Positions 35,077-43,787 of a DNA stretch of 64,000 nucleotides are shown here, in pieces. The notes beneath the pieces were generated by a model. The model ran no database searches. It was not told the origin of the DNA and worked only from the letters and a program-made list of their open reading frames with translations. This DNA is from Marivita sp030148515. Lineage in GTDB: Bacteria > Pseudomonadota > Alphaproteobacteria > Rhodobacterales > Rhodobacteraceae. Position numbers and translations under genes: made by a program. The DNA lies in assembly GCF_048006345.1 (NCBI RefSeq), contig NZ_CP180351.1:1426001-1490000 (forward strand). The letters are read 5' to 3'. How positions within the stretch are numbered: position 1 is the first letter of the stretch; each line of letters opens with the position of its first letter.

Positions 35077-36024
35077 TTATTCCCATTCCATCTCTTCAAA
35101 GACGCGCCCTGCGTTTTTGGTCGCCAGTTCCTCGAACGTATCCAGATGTGCCCAGTTCGACTGGTCCACGTAATAGGCACTGGCCAGATCGCCGCCTTCG
35201 TCGATATGGGCGCCGATCTTGGCGCGCAGGTCCTTGATGTAGTCAGAGGTATAGCGCGTCACCTGCGCCATGTTGGTTGGGTGGCCGTGGCCTGGGATCA
35301 CGTAGGTCGCCCCCAGCGCCGTGAACGGCCCGTCAAAAGTTTCGACCCATGCATCGGTGTCGGTTTCCGGAAAGATCGGCGGCATGCGTTCATGGAAAGC
35401 GATGTCGCCCGCGATCACGATGCCCCATTGCGGAATCCACACCTGCGTGTCGCCGGGATCATGCGCCGGGCCAAGATGCAGAACTTCCAGCGTCACATCC
35501 CCCATCTCGACCACGTATCTGTCGGAAAAGCTGAGGTTCGGGACGGCAACCGTCGTGCCCTCGGCCTTGTCCCGATTGTAGCGCTGCATGCCTTGCAGGA
35601 TGAAATCGCCGTTCTTCTCGACCTCTGCGATCGCATCTTCATGGGCCAGGATATCAACGCCAAGGCCCGCCCAATAGGAATTGCCCAGCACGGCATGACC
35701 CTGCCCGTTCTCGTTGATCACCAGCTTCACCGGCTGATCGGTGATCGCCTTGATCTCGTCATGCAGGGCTTTTGCCAGACGGGCCGACGCGCCGCCATTG
35801 ATCACCACCACACCGTCGCCTGTGAGCACAAAGCTCAGGTTATTGTTGTGGCCCGAGTTTTCATAGGTCGGCGGCGCGGTGGCTCCGATGGCCGAGAAGA
35901 CATGCGGGATCACTTCGACCGGTTTGTCGTAAAGCTCTGACTGCGGGTACTTGTCGGCAATGTCTTCGCTGGCAGCGGCCATCTGGGCCAGGCAGCCGAT
36001 GGCGAGGGTGGAAATGATACGCAT
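35077..36024 (-). CDS. Secreted MBL-fold protein with atypical metal site
   Basis: Predicted 315 residues from the ATG at 36024 with AGGAG upstream. A signal peptide (ISTLAIGCLAQMAAA) is followed by a metallo-beta-lactamase fold: VVVINGGAS, HLGPAHDPGDTQVW (His188), VIAGDIAFHE (Asp207) and IPGHGHP. Where the HxHxDH motif is expected there is INENGQGHAVLGN (103-115), so only one of the usual histidines is present. It may resemble quinoprotein-relay or SoxH-type MBL proteins. It is divergent from the SDR-kynA-kynU operon. Confidence 0.75.
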   Translation of the reverse strand: MRIISTLAIGCLAQMAAASEDIADKYPQSELYDKPVEVIPHVFSAIGATAPPTYENSGHNNNLSFVLTGDGVVVINGGASARLAKALHDEIKAITDQPVKLVINENGQGHAVLGNSYWAGLGVDILAHEDAIAEVEKNGDFILQGMQRYNRDKAEGTTVAVPNLSFSDRYVVEMGDVTLEVLHLGPAHDPGDTQVWIPQWGIVIAGDIAFHERMPPIFPETDTDAWVETFDGPFTALGATYVIPGHGHPTNMAQVTRYTSDYIKDLRAKIGAHIDEGGDLASAYYVDQSNWAHLDTFEELATKNAGRVFEEMEWE

Positions 36025-36151
36025 GACGCTCCTCCTGTGGTCGCGCACACATTCATGAACGTGAATGAGAAAAGCAACCCCCCGCAGGTGGGCCATCTTG
36101 CCACTGGCAGCAGGACATATACGGTCGGGCCAAACGGTTTTGGGAGGCGAC

Positions 36152-36907
36152 ATGACACTCACTGGCAAACATGCCCTGATCACAGGCGGCGGGACAGGAA
36201 TCGGCTTGGCCATCGCCATCGCATTGAAGGACGCAGGCGCAGAGGTGACGATCACAGGACGCCGCGCCGATGTGCTGCAAGCGGCGGCGAACGCCCACGG
36301 GCTGCACGCATTGGTGATGGATGTGCAGGACGAGGCCTCGGTGGTTGATGGGATCGCAGGCGCCGTTTCCGCACGAGGGCCTGTGCAGGTCTGCGTCGCC
36401 AATGCCGGCATCGCCGAAGGCCGCGCGTTGCACAAGATGGACATGGCGTTCTGGCGCAACATGATGGCGACCAATCTTGACGGGACGTTCCTCACGATCC
36501 GCGAAAGCCTCAAGTCGATGCACCAGACCGACTGGGGCCGCGTCATCGCCATCAGCTCCATCGCCGGGCTGCGGGGGCTCAAGGGCGCGCCCTGCTATAC
36601 CGCGTCGAAACACGCCATGATCGGCCTGATCCGGGGGCTGGCCGCCGACTATCTGGGCAAACCCTACACGTTCAACGCGATCTGCCCGGCCTATGTGGAC
36701 ACGGATATCGTCCCGCAGAACATCGACCGGATCATGGCGCGTACCGGCATGAGCGAGGACGAGGCAAGAGCCGTGATGGTGGGTGCAAACCCCCATGGCC
36801 GCCTGATTGCGCCCGAGGAAGTGGCCGAGGCCGCGCTCTGGCTCTGCGCGCCCAACTCGGGCAGCGTCAACGGTCAAGCCATCCAGATCTCAGGAGGTGA
36901 GTTTTGA
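36152..36907 (+). CDS. Short-chain dehydrogenase/reductase
   Basis: Predicted 251 residues from the ATG at 36152 with GGGAGG upstream. ITGGGTGIGLA binds NAD(P), and the catalytic residues are in AISSIAGL and YTASK. It resembles 3-hydroxybutyrate dehydrogenase-type SDRs. The stop overlaps the TTG start of kynA (TTGA), so it belongs to the kynurenine operon. Its substrate there is unknown. Confidence 0.87.
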   Translation: MTLTGKHALITGGGTGIGLAIAIALKDAGAEVTITGRRADVLQAAANAHGLHALVMDVQDEASVVDGIAGAVSARGPVQVCVANAGIAEGRALHKMDMAFWRNMMATNLDGTFLTIRESLKSMHQTDWGRVIAISSIAGLRGLKGAPCYTASKHAMIGLIRGLAADYLGKPYTFNAICPAYVDTDIVPQNIDRIMARTGMSEDEARAVMVGANPHGRLIAPEEVAEAALWLCAPNSGSVNGQAIQISGGEF

Positions 36908-37737
36908 GCGACCCCTACGATCCGGCGAAAGACGGCGCGCAGATGTCGTTTGACGGGCGCATGTCCTATACTGATTACCTTGGTCTTGACGCTGTTCTGA
37001 CCGCACAGCACCCGCTGAGCAGCGCACATGACGAATTGCTGTTCATCGTCCAGCACCAGACGTCGGAGCTTTGGATGCGGCTGGCGCTGCATGAGTTGCA
37101 TGCGGCGCGCACCACCCTGTCGGGGGCCGAGATTCGTCCAGCCTTCAAGATGCTCGCCCGTGTGTCGCGCATTTTCGAACAGCTCAATTCCGCATGGGAT
37201 GTGCTGCGCACCATGACGCCCAGCGACTACACCACCTTCCGCGAAAGCCTTGGCCAAAGCTCGGGCTTTCAGTCCGCACAGTATCGCGAGATCGAATTTC
37301 TTCTGGGCAACCGTAACACCTCCATGCTCAAACCCCACGCCCACCGGCCAGACCTGACCGCGCGCCTGACTGCCGAGATGGAGAAGCCCTCGCTCTATGA
37401 CTGCGCGCTCGCGCGACTGGCGCAGGTGGTGGCTGTGCCGGAAGATGCCCTGACCCGAGATCGGACAAAGCCACATCAGCCGAACGAGGGGGTGCAAGCC
37501 GCCTGGGCCGAGGTCTATCGCGATCCAAGTCGGTACTGGGATCTCTATGAATTGGCGGAAAAGCTGGTCGATCTTGAAGACTATTTCCGCCGTTGGCGCT
37601 TCAACCATGTCACCACCGTGGAGCGGGTGATCGGCCTCAAACGCGGCACGGGGGGGACGGGTGGCGTGTCCTATCTCAAGCGCATGCTCGAGGTTGAGCT
37701 TTTCCCTGATCTCTGGCACCTGCGGACCAAACTCTAA
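36904..37737 (+). CDS. kynA: Tryptophan 2,3-dioxygenase
   Basis: Predicted 277 residues. MSYTDYLGLDAVLTAQHP, FIVQHQTSELWMRL and FNHVTTVERVIGLKRGTGGT are strong TDO motifs; the last contains the proximal haem histidine. It opens the indole ring of tryptophan to N-formylkynurenine. The start is a TTG at 36904 directly behind AGGAGGTGAG and overlapping the SDR stop. kynU follows after 19 bp. Confidence 0.95.
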   Translation: MSDPYDPAKDGAQMSFDGRMSYTDYLGLDAVLTAQHPLSSAHDELLFIVQHQTSELWMRLALHELHAARTTLSGAEIRPAFKMLARVSRIFEQLNSAWDVLRTMTPSDYTTFRESLGQSSGFQSAQYREIEFLLGNRNTSMLKPHAHRPDLTARLTAEMEKPSLYDCALARLAQVVAVPEDALTRDRTKPHQPNEGVQAAWAEVYRDPSRYWDLYELAEKLVDLEDYFRRWRFNHVTTVERVIGLKRGTGGTGGVSYLKRMLEVELFPDLWHLRTKL

Positions 37738-37756
37738 GACCCCGGAAAGGGACGAC

Positions 37757-38950
37757 ATGACCGATTTCACCGCCACCCGCGCTGCGTTTCATTTGCCCGA
37801 CGGTATGATCTATCTCGACGGCAACTCTTTGGGGCCATTGCCGAAATCGGCGGCGGCTCGCGTTGCGCAGACCGTGACCGACGAATGGGGCGATCACCTC
37901 ATCACCGGATGGAACGCCTGCGGCTGGATGGACATGCCCGCGCGACTGGGCGACCGGATCGGGAGGCTGATCGGGGCCGAGCCGGGGCATGTGGTGGTGG
38001 GCGACACGCTGTCGATCAAGGTGTTTCAGGCGCTTGCAGCGGCGTTAAAGTTGAACCCCAACCGACGCGTGATCCTGTCGGACACCGGCAACTTCCCGTC
38101 CGACCTTTACATGGCCGAAGGGCTGATCTCGCTGCTTGGCCCGGACTACGAACTGCGCCTTGTCGCGCCCGAAGAGGTCGAAGCCGCGATCACAGACGAG
38201 ATTGCCGTGTCGATGATCACCGAGGTGGATTACCGCACCGGGCGCAAACACGATATGGCGGCACTCACGGCCAAGGCACATGAAGAAGGCGTTGTAACTG
38301 TCTGGGATCTCGCCCATTCCGCTGGCGCGATCCCGGTCGATCTGGCCGGGGTCAACGCCGATTTCGCGGTCGGTTGCACCTACAAGTACCTCAATGGCGG
38401 CCCCGGTGCGCCCGCCTTCATCTATGTCTCGCCCCGCCACGCCGATATGGCCCTGCCAGCATTGTCCGGGTGGCTGGGGCATGACAGCCCCTTCGCGTTC
38501 GACCTTGGCTACAAGGCAGGTGCAGGCATTTCCCGGATGCGGGTTGGCACACCGCCCATCGTACAGATGGCGGCCTTGGACGCGGCGCTCGACGTGTGGG
38601 ACGATGTTGACCTGCAAGACCTGCGCGCGCGGTCCATCGAACTGTCGGAACGGTTCATTGCGGGGGTTGAGTCCACCTGCCCCGATCTGACCCTCGCAAG
38701 CCCACGGGACGCGGCAGTACGCGGGTCTCAGGTCAGCTTCAAATTCGACGAAGGCTATGCCGCGATGCAGGCTCTGATCGCACACAAGGTGATCGGCGAT
38801 TTCCGCGCGCCCGACATCATGCGCTTTGGCTTCACACCGCTTTATCTGAGCCTTGAGGATGTGGATCAGGCGGTTGAAATTCTTGCACGGATCATGCGCG
38901 ACCGGCTCTGGGACACACCCGAATTCAAGCAGCGCAAAGCGGTGACCTGA
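37757..38950 (+). CDS. kynU: Kynureninase
   Basis: Predicted 397 residues. PLP-dependent aminotransferase fold with YLDGNSLGPLP, ILSDTGNFPSDLYMAEGL, DLAHSAGAIPVDL and the lysine motif GCTYKYLNGGPGAPAF. It cleaves kynurenine to anthranilate and alanine. It lies 19 bp after kynA. A kynurenine formamidase (kynB) is not recognisable in the operon. A hairpin follows the stop. Confidence 0.95.
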   Translation: MTDFTATRAAFHLPDGMIYLDGNSLGPLPKSAAARVAQTVTDEWGDHLITGWNACGWMDMPARLGDRIGRLIGAEPGHVVVGDTLSIKVFQALAAALKLNPNRRVILSDTGNFPSDLYMAEGLISLLGPDYELRLVAPEEVEAAITDEIAVSMITEVDYRTGRKHDMAALTAKAHEEGVVTVWDLAHSAGAIPVDLAGVNADFAVGCTYKYLNGGPGAPAFIYVSPRHADMALPALSGWLGHDSPFAFDLGYKAGAGISRMRVGTPPIVQMAALDAALDVWDDVDLQDLRARSIELSERFIAGVESTCPDLTLASPRDAAVRGSQVSFKFDEGYAAMQALIAHKVIGDFRAPDIMRFGFTPLYLSLEDVDQAVEILARIMRDRLWDTPEFKQRKAVT

Positions 38951-38965
38951 GGCGCGCGGGTCTGC

Positions 38966-39007
38966 GTCGGCGGAGACTTACACCGCGCCTACGCGGCGTC
39001 CGCCGAC
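38966..39007. terminator. Inverted repeat after kynU, possible terminator
   Basis: GTCGGCGGA (38966-38974) and TCCGCCGAC (38999-39007) are exact complements around an inner CCGCG/CGCGG pair. It overlaps the last codons of the convergent puuD-like gene. There is no T-run, so termination is uncertain. Confidence 0.4.
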
Positions 39008-39760
39008 ACTCTCGCCGCAGGCCCAGGCCCGCACCGCATCGCCGAAAGCCTGAAACAACGGCCGCGACACCGGATCGTTCGCCGCGTCCCATTCCGGGTG
39101 CCATTGCACCGAAAGTGTAAAACCTGGTGCGTCCTTCACATAGGTCGCCTCGGGCGTGCCATCGGGCGCGTGGCCTTCGATCACAATCCGCGCGCCGGGG
39201 GTCTTGATCCCCTGCCCGTGCAGCGTGTTGGTCATCACTTCGTTGGAGCCGAACAGGCGATGAAACACACCGCCTTCTTGCAACGTCACTACATGGCGCA
39301 GGGCGAATTTCTCTTCCAGCGTCCCGTCAGGTGGCATCCGGTGGTTCATCCGCCCCGGCAGATCACGGATCTCAGGGTGAAGAGTACCGCCCATAGCAAC
39401 GTTCACCTCTTGAAATCCCCGACAGATGCCCAGAAACGGCTGACCGCGCTCTACACAGGCGCGCACCAATGGCAAAGTGATGGCGTCTCGTGCCCGGTCG
39501 AACGCGCCATGCGCTTCGGTTGCGGCCTCGCCATACTCTTCGGGATGCACATTGGGTCGCCCGCCGGTCAGCAGAAACCCGTCGCACACCTCCAGCAGCT
39601 CCTCGACCGACAGAAAGCGCGGGTCTGCAGGCACCAGCAGCGGCATGCATTCAGCCACCTTGGCCACCGCTTCCGAGTTCATCGAGCCACCCGCATGTGC
39701 AGGGTACTGATCGTTGATCAGGTACTGGTTGCCGATGATGCCGACGACGGGCCGCGCCAT
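38978..39760 (-). CDS. Gamma-glutamyl-GABA hydrolase family protein (PuuD-like)
   Basis: Predicted 260 residues. Class I glutamine-amidotransferase-like peptidase C26 with LLTGGRPNVHPEEYG, the nucleophile in FLGICRGFQ and the catalytic QWHPEWD. PuuD hydrolyses gamma-glutamyl-GABA in putrescine use. It begins 11 bp after the GlcG/HbpS-like gene and is convergent with kynU. Confidence 0.87.
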   Translation of the reverse strand: MARPVVGIIGNQYLINDQYPAHAGGSMNSEAVAKVAECMPLLVPADPRFLSVEELLEVCDGFLLTGGRPNVHPEEYGEAATEAHGAFDRARDAITLPLVRACVERGQPFLGICRGFQEVNVAMGGTLHPEIRDLPGRMNHRMPPDGTLEEKFALRHVVTLQEGGVFHRLFGSNEVMTNTLHGQGIKTPGARIVIEGHAPDGTPEATYVKDAPGFTLSVQWHPEWDAANDPVSRPLFQAFGDAVRAWACGESVGGRRVGAV

Positions 39761-39771
39761 GATGTGTATCC

Positions 39772-40200
39772 TTATATTTCCGCGGTCAGACCCACGGATT
39801 CGATCCCAGCCTTGGCGGCAGCCGCATCATTGTCCGAGGTATCCCCGGTCACGCCGACGGCGGCCAACACGTTGCCCTTGGCATCGCGGACCAGCACGCC
39901 ACCCGGCACTGGTACCATCTGTCCGCCAAGCGCCGCGCCTGCTGCGGTGATGAAATAGGCCTGTTCTTCTGCCCGCTTCTTCTGCGCGCTGCCTGCCATG
40001 CCCAGCATCACCGAACCATAGGCCTTGGCATGCGCGATCTGGAAGCGCCCGGGGCTTGCCCCATCCTCACGCTCGAACGCCTGCACGTTGCCGCCTGCGT
40101 CCAGCACGATGACCGAGAGCGGTTTCATGTCCGCCGCGCGCCCAGCTTCAAGCGTCTTGCGGATGATCGTGCGCGCGCGGCGCAAAGATAGGTTAGCCAT
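39772..40200 (-). CDS. GlcG/HbpS-like haem-binding family protein
   Basis: Predicted 142 residues. DUF336/GlcG family with VIVLDAGGNVQAFEREDGA, AYGSVMLGM and VPVPGGVLVRD. HbpS relatives bind haem and iron. Its ATG lies 14 bp after the sufS stop, so it may belong to the suf transcript, where an iron- or haem-related role would fit. That link is inferred from spacing. Confidence 0.87.
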   Translation of the reverse strand: MANLSLRRARTIIRKTLEAGRAADMKPLSVIVLDAGGNVQAFEREDGASPGRFQIAHAKAYGSVMLGMAGSAQKKRAEEQAYFITAAGAALGGQMVPVPGGVLVRDAKGNVLAAVGVTGDTSDNDAAAAKAGIESVGLTAEI

Positions 40201-40214
40201 TCTGTCCCCCCACT

Positions 40215-41435
40215 TCAGGCAAATAGATCATGCGCCAGTTCAAGCGCATCCACCAGTTTGTCCACTTCTTCTTCCGTATTGTACATCCCGAACGACGCGC
40301 GACAGGTGGCGGTCAGCCCGAGATGATCCATCAGCGGCCCAGTGCAATGCTGACCCGCCCGCACCGCGACGCCCTTTTTATCAAGGATGGTCGAGATGTC
40401 ATGCGCATGTGCAGCGCCATCCAGCGTGAAACTGAAGATTGCCGCCTTGTCAGGCGTTGTGCCCTGCACTTGCAGCCAATTCAGGCCATCCAGACGCGTC
40501 CGCGCGTAATCCCGCAGCTTTTTCTCGTGGGCGGCGATGTTCTCCATCCCGATCCCCATCATGTAATCAAGCGCAACCCCAAGACCAATCTGCTGCACGA
40601 TGCCCGGCGTGCCTGCCTCGAACATCATGGGCGCATCGTTCCAGAGCACCTCGTCCTTGTGGACCTCGCGGATCATGTCGCCGCCGCCAAGGAAAGGCTG
40701 CATCTCGGCCATGCGCTCCTTGCGCATGTAGATCGCACCCGACCCGGACGGGCCGTAAAGCTTGTGGCCTGTGATGGCGTAAAAATCGCAGCCGATCTCT
40801 TCGACATTCACAGGCATATGCACCGCCGCCTGCGACCCGTCGATCAGCGTGGCGATTCCGCGTTCGCGCGCCGCGTGGCAGATGGTCTTCACATCCACTA
40901 CGGTGCCCAAGACGTTCGACAGATGGGTGACCGCGACCAGCTTGGTCTTCGGCCCCATCGCGGCGATCACCGCCTCAGGGTCCAGATAGCCGGTGCTGTC
41001 CACATCGACCCACTTGATCACCACACCCTGCCGTTCGCGCAGAAAGTGCCAAGGGACAATGTTGGCGTGATGCTCCATCACCGACAGGATGATCTCGTCC
41101 CCGGCCTTGAGGTTCGGCATACCCCAGCCATAGGCCACGGTGTTGATCCCCATGGTGGTCCCGGTGTTCATGACGATCTCGTCTTCGTCCTTCACACCGA
41201 GGAACCGCGCGATCACGCCCCGCGTGCTTTCGTATTTCTCCGTCGCGAGGTTCGACAGGTAGTGCAGCCCGCGATGGACGTTGGCATATTCCTCGGCATA
41301 GGCGCGGGTGATCGCGTCGATCACCACCTGAGGCTTCTGTGCGCTCGCCCCGTTGTCGAGATAGACCAGCGGCTTGCCATTCACCTCGCGCGACAGGATC
41401 GGGAAATCGCGGCGGATTTCGGTGACGTCATACAT
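40215..41435 (-). CDS. sufS: Cysteine desulfurase SufS
   Basis: Predicted 406 residues from the ATG at 41435. PLP enzyme with YLDNGASAQKP, MEHHANIVPWH, the lysine motif FYAITGHKLYGPSGSG, RAGQHCTGPLMDHLG and the active cysteine in ATCRASFGMYN. It takes sulfur from cysteine for Fe-S assembly. It overlaps the preceding membrane gene by 8 bp. A second, NifS/IscS-type desulfurase is encoded earlier in the same cluster. Confidence 0.95.
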   Translation of the reverse strand: MYDVTEIRRDFPILSREVNGKPLVYLDNGASAQKPQVVIDAITRAYAEEYANVHRGLHYLSNLATEKYESTRGVIARFLGVKDEDEIVMNTGTTMGINTVAYGWGMPNLKAGDEIILSVMEHHANIVPWHFLRERQGVVIKWVDVDSTGYLDPEAVIAAMGPKTKLVAVTHLSNVLGTVVDVKTICHAARERGIATLIDGSQAAVHMPVNVEEIGCDFYAITGHKLYGPSGSGAIYMRKERMAEMQPFLGGGDMIREVHKDEVLWNDAPMMFEAGTPGIVQQIGLGVALDYMMGIGMENIAAHEKKLRDYARTRLDGLNWLQVQGTTPDKAAIFSFTLDGAAHAHDISTILDKKGVAVRAGQHCTGPLMDHLGLTATCRASFGMYNTEEEVDKLVDALELAHDLFA

Positions 41436-42018
41436 ATCCAGGTATCCCTCCGGTCTGGACGCCAAGAAGGCTGAAGATCAAACTCAGCCCCAGCATCATG
41501 CCGACAACGGCCAACAACAAGACCAGACCAGCCCTCAAAAGGCTTCCCATCTCGTGTGCCACATCAATGAAATTCACGAAGATCCAAATCCCCAGCACCG
41601 AGGCGGCGCTGATCAGGACCCCCGAGAGAAACAGGCTGAACGGGCCAACCACGGCCACCACTGCCTGCATCACGACCCGTAAAGCCTGCAGCCAGATCAC
41701 AAGGATGGCAATCTGCGGAACGCCCGCGCGGCCACCCATCGGTCTGCCGCAGAGCGTCACCGCGACGATCAGCGCTCCCACCGACACCGCCAGCATTGCG
41801 CCGAAGACGGTCGGGTTCACCAGAACCGCACCAAAAAGATCATTTGCAGGCACCAGCATCAGCGACGCCGAGAACATCAACGTGTTCAGCACGATGACCA
41901 GCGCAAAGGCCAGCCACAGCGCTTGCGACGGCAAATTCATCGCCAACAACAGCCGTGCCACATCGCGCGGCGCCACCACCGTGTTCAACGCCAGCCGGAA
42001 AAATCCTTCGAATGTCAC
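41428..42018 (-). CDS. YIP1-family-like membrane protein in the suf cluster (second of two)
   Basis: Predicted 196 residues with about five membrane segments and a GFFRLALNTVVAPRDVARLLL opening typical of bacterial YIP1-like proteins. The GTG start at 42018 overlaps the TGA of the preceding gene (GTGA). Function unknown; it is coupled at both ends, to the first YIP1-like gene and to sufS. Confidence 0.7.
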   Translation of the reverse strand: MTFEGFFRLALNTVVAPRDVARLLLAMNLPSQALWLAFALVIVLNTLMFSASLMLVPANDLFGAVLVNPTVFGAMLAVSVGALIVAVTLCGRPMGGRAGVPQIAILVIWLQALRVVMQAVVAVVGPFSLFLSGVLISAASVLGIWIFVNFIDVAHEMGSLLRAGLVLLLAVVGMMLGLSLIFSLLGVQTGGIPGYV

Positions 42019-42503
42019 GCCGCCCCCCCGCGATAGACGGCCAACATGCCAGCGATCCAGAACCACATGAAGATGCAGAACCAGATCAGTCCGACGATGG
42101 TCAACTGTATCCCCGCGCCGATATAGCCCGCCACAAGCCCATTCAGCAGGATCAGCGGGGACGAGGCCAGAAGGCTCCAGAAAAGGGCGATCCTTGCGTT
42201 GAAGGACGGACCCTGGCCACCGATCGCCCGCGCGATCAGATGGGCGACAAAGGCCAGCGCATAAAACAGCAACGGCGCCAGAAACACAGTCGCCATCAAC
42301 GTGCCGCCCAGCAGCATGTTCAGCTCCAGCCCCTCCAGATGCGCCTGACGGGCCAGAGCAGGCCAGCGCGCAATGAACAGGATCGCGCACGCCCCCATGA
42401 GGATCGCCAAGGCACGGTCCTCGCGCTGTCCGGCATTCACCAGTCGGCGCACAACCTTGCCCGGCCCCCGATACGTGGCCGCGATATCCTGCGTGAACGG
42501 CAT
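42015..42503 (-). CDS. YIP1-family-like membrane protein in the suf cluster (first of two)
   Basis: Predicted 162 residues with four to five hydrophobic segments (ALAILMGACAILFIARWPAL; LTIVGLIWFCIFMWFWIAGM). It starts 6 bp after sufD and overlaps the next gene by GTGA. It shares size and general layout with its neighbour. Function unknown. Confidence 0.7.
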   Translation of the reverse strand: MPFTQDIAATYRGPGKVVRRLVNAGQREDRALAILMGACAILFIARWPALARQAHLEGLELNMLLGGTLMATVFLAPLLFYALAFVAHLIARAIGGQGPSFNARIALFWSLLASSPLILLNGLVAGYIGAGIQLTIVGLIWFCIFMWFWIAGMLAVYRGGAA

Positions 42504-42509
42504 CGCTGC

Positions 42510-43787
42510 TTAGCCGCGACGCCGTGCAAGCCACGCCTCGACGCGACCGTTGATCTCGTCCTGCAGGCCTTCGTCCTCGATCTCCATCACCGCTTCCGCA
42601 AGAAACGCGATGGTCAGAAGGTCCGTCGCCGGCCCCTCTTCAATCCCGCGCGAGCGCAGGTAGAACAGGCCTTCCTCGTCAATCGCGCCAGAAGTCGAGC
42701 CATGCGAACAGGCCACGTCGTCTGCGTAGATCTCAAGCTCCGGCTTGGCGAGGAATTGGCTGTCCTCGTCCAGAAGCAACGATTGGCTGATCTGGTAACC
42801 ATCCGTCTTCTGCGCGCCTTCCTTCACAAGGATCTTGCCCTGGAACACGCCCGTCGCGCCGTTGCGCAGCACTTTCTTGAACACCTGACGGCTTTCGCAG
42901 TTCAGCGCGTCATGGGTGATGAACACCGTGTCGTCATGGTGGAAATCACCGTCGCCCACACAGGCACCCGCCACGTGTGCGGTCGCATTGTCGCCAGTCA
43001 GTTCGATGACACATTCGTTGCGCGTCAACACACCGTTGGCCGTCAGGGTAAACGACTTGAACACCAATTCCTCACCCAGCCGGGTAAAGATCGCTGTCGC
43101 CGCACGACGCTCGTGGTCGCGACCCTGCGCCCGGACATGCTGGAACGTCCCGCCATCCGCGATCTCGACCTCCATGCATTTGTTGAACCGGGCCGCCGCC
43201 GGACCGTTTTCCAACAGCGTCAGTTCGGCACCCGCATCGATCTTCACAACATGGTGGAGGATCGCATCAGAAGTCTCTGATTCATGACGGTAAATCAGGC
43301 TGATAGGCTTGGGCGCCTTACCTGTGACATGGATCAGAACGCCGTCGGTCGCAAAGGCCGAGTTAAGCGCTGCCAAAGGCCGCTGAACAGGGGTCTGGCC
43401 CCGCGTTTCCAGCACGCCGTAGAGGTCTTTCGCCCAATGTATGTCGGGCGCATCCGCAAGCCGGTCGATGGTCACATGGTCCATTGCCAGTTCATCGGAA
43501 TCCTCAGCGCTGAACACACCGTCAACAAACACAATCTTGAGACGGTCAACCGCTCCAAAAATCGGCTCTTCATCGCCTTCCAGCAAGGCCGCGCTCGGCG
43601 CTTCCGGCTGCACCAGCGTATCCGGGCGGGTATATTTCCAGTACTCATCGCGCCCGCTTGGCAGACCCATCGCCTGCACACGCGCCAAAGCATCCTCGCG
43701 CGCCGCCTGTGCCCAACCGCCCTGCGGCATGTCGAGCGCCGCAAGCCTCGCGTCGGTGGCATCCTGTTTTATCTGCGGCAACGCCAT
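42510..43787 (-). CDS. sufD: Fe-S assembly protein SufD
   Basis: Predicted 425 residues. The C-terminal beta-helix domain has CESRQVFKKVLRNGATGVFQG and ADDVACSHGSTSGAIDEEGL, characteristic of SufD. It forms the SufBC2D scaffold complex that builds Fe-S clusters. Its start overlaps the sufC stop by one base (TAATG). Confidence 0.95.
   Translation of the reverse strand: MALPQIKQDATDARLAALDMPQGGWAQAAREDALARVQAMGLPSGRDEYWKYTRPDTLVQPEAPSAALLEGDEEPIFGAVDRLKIVFVDGVFSAEDSDELAMDHVTIDRLADAPDIHWAKDLYGVLETRGQTPVQRPLAALNSAFATDGVLIHVTGKAPKPISLIYRHESETSDAILHHVVKIDAGAELTLLENGPAAARFNKCMEVEIADGGTFQHVRAQGRDHERRAATAIFTRLGEELVFKSFTLTANGVLTRNECVIELTGDNATAHVAGACVGDGDFHHDDTVFITHDALNCESRQVFKKVLRNGATGVFQGKILVKEGAQKTDGYQISQSLLLDEDSQFLAKPELEIYADDVACSHGSTSGAIDEEGLFYLRSRGIEEGPATDLLTIAFLAEAVMEIEDEGLQDEINGRVEAWLARRRG

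Noticed and set aside
36025..36582. N-terminal extension of the MBL protein to 501 residues
   Set aside because: It would run antisense through the SDR gene; the ATG at 36024 has AGGAG and opens a signal peptide.
40230..41474. Long plus-strand open frame over sufS
   Set aside because: Antisense to sufS; histidine/arginine-rich without homology signals.
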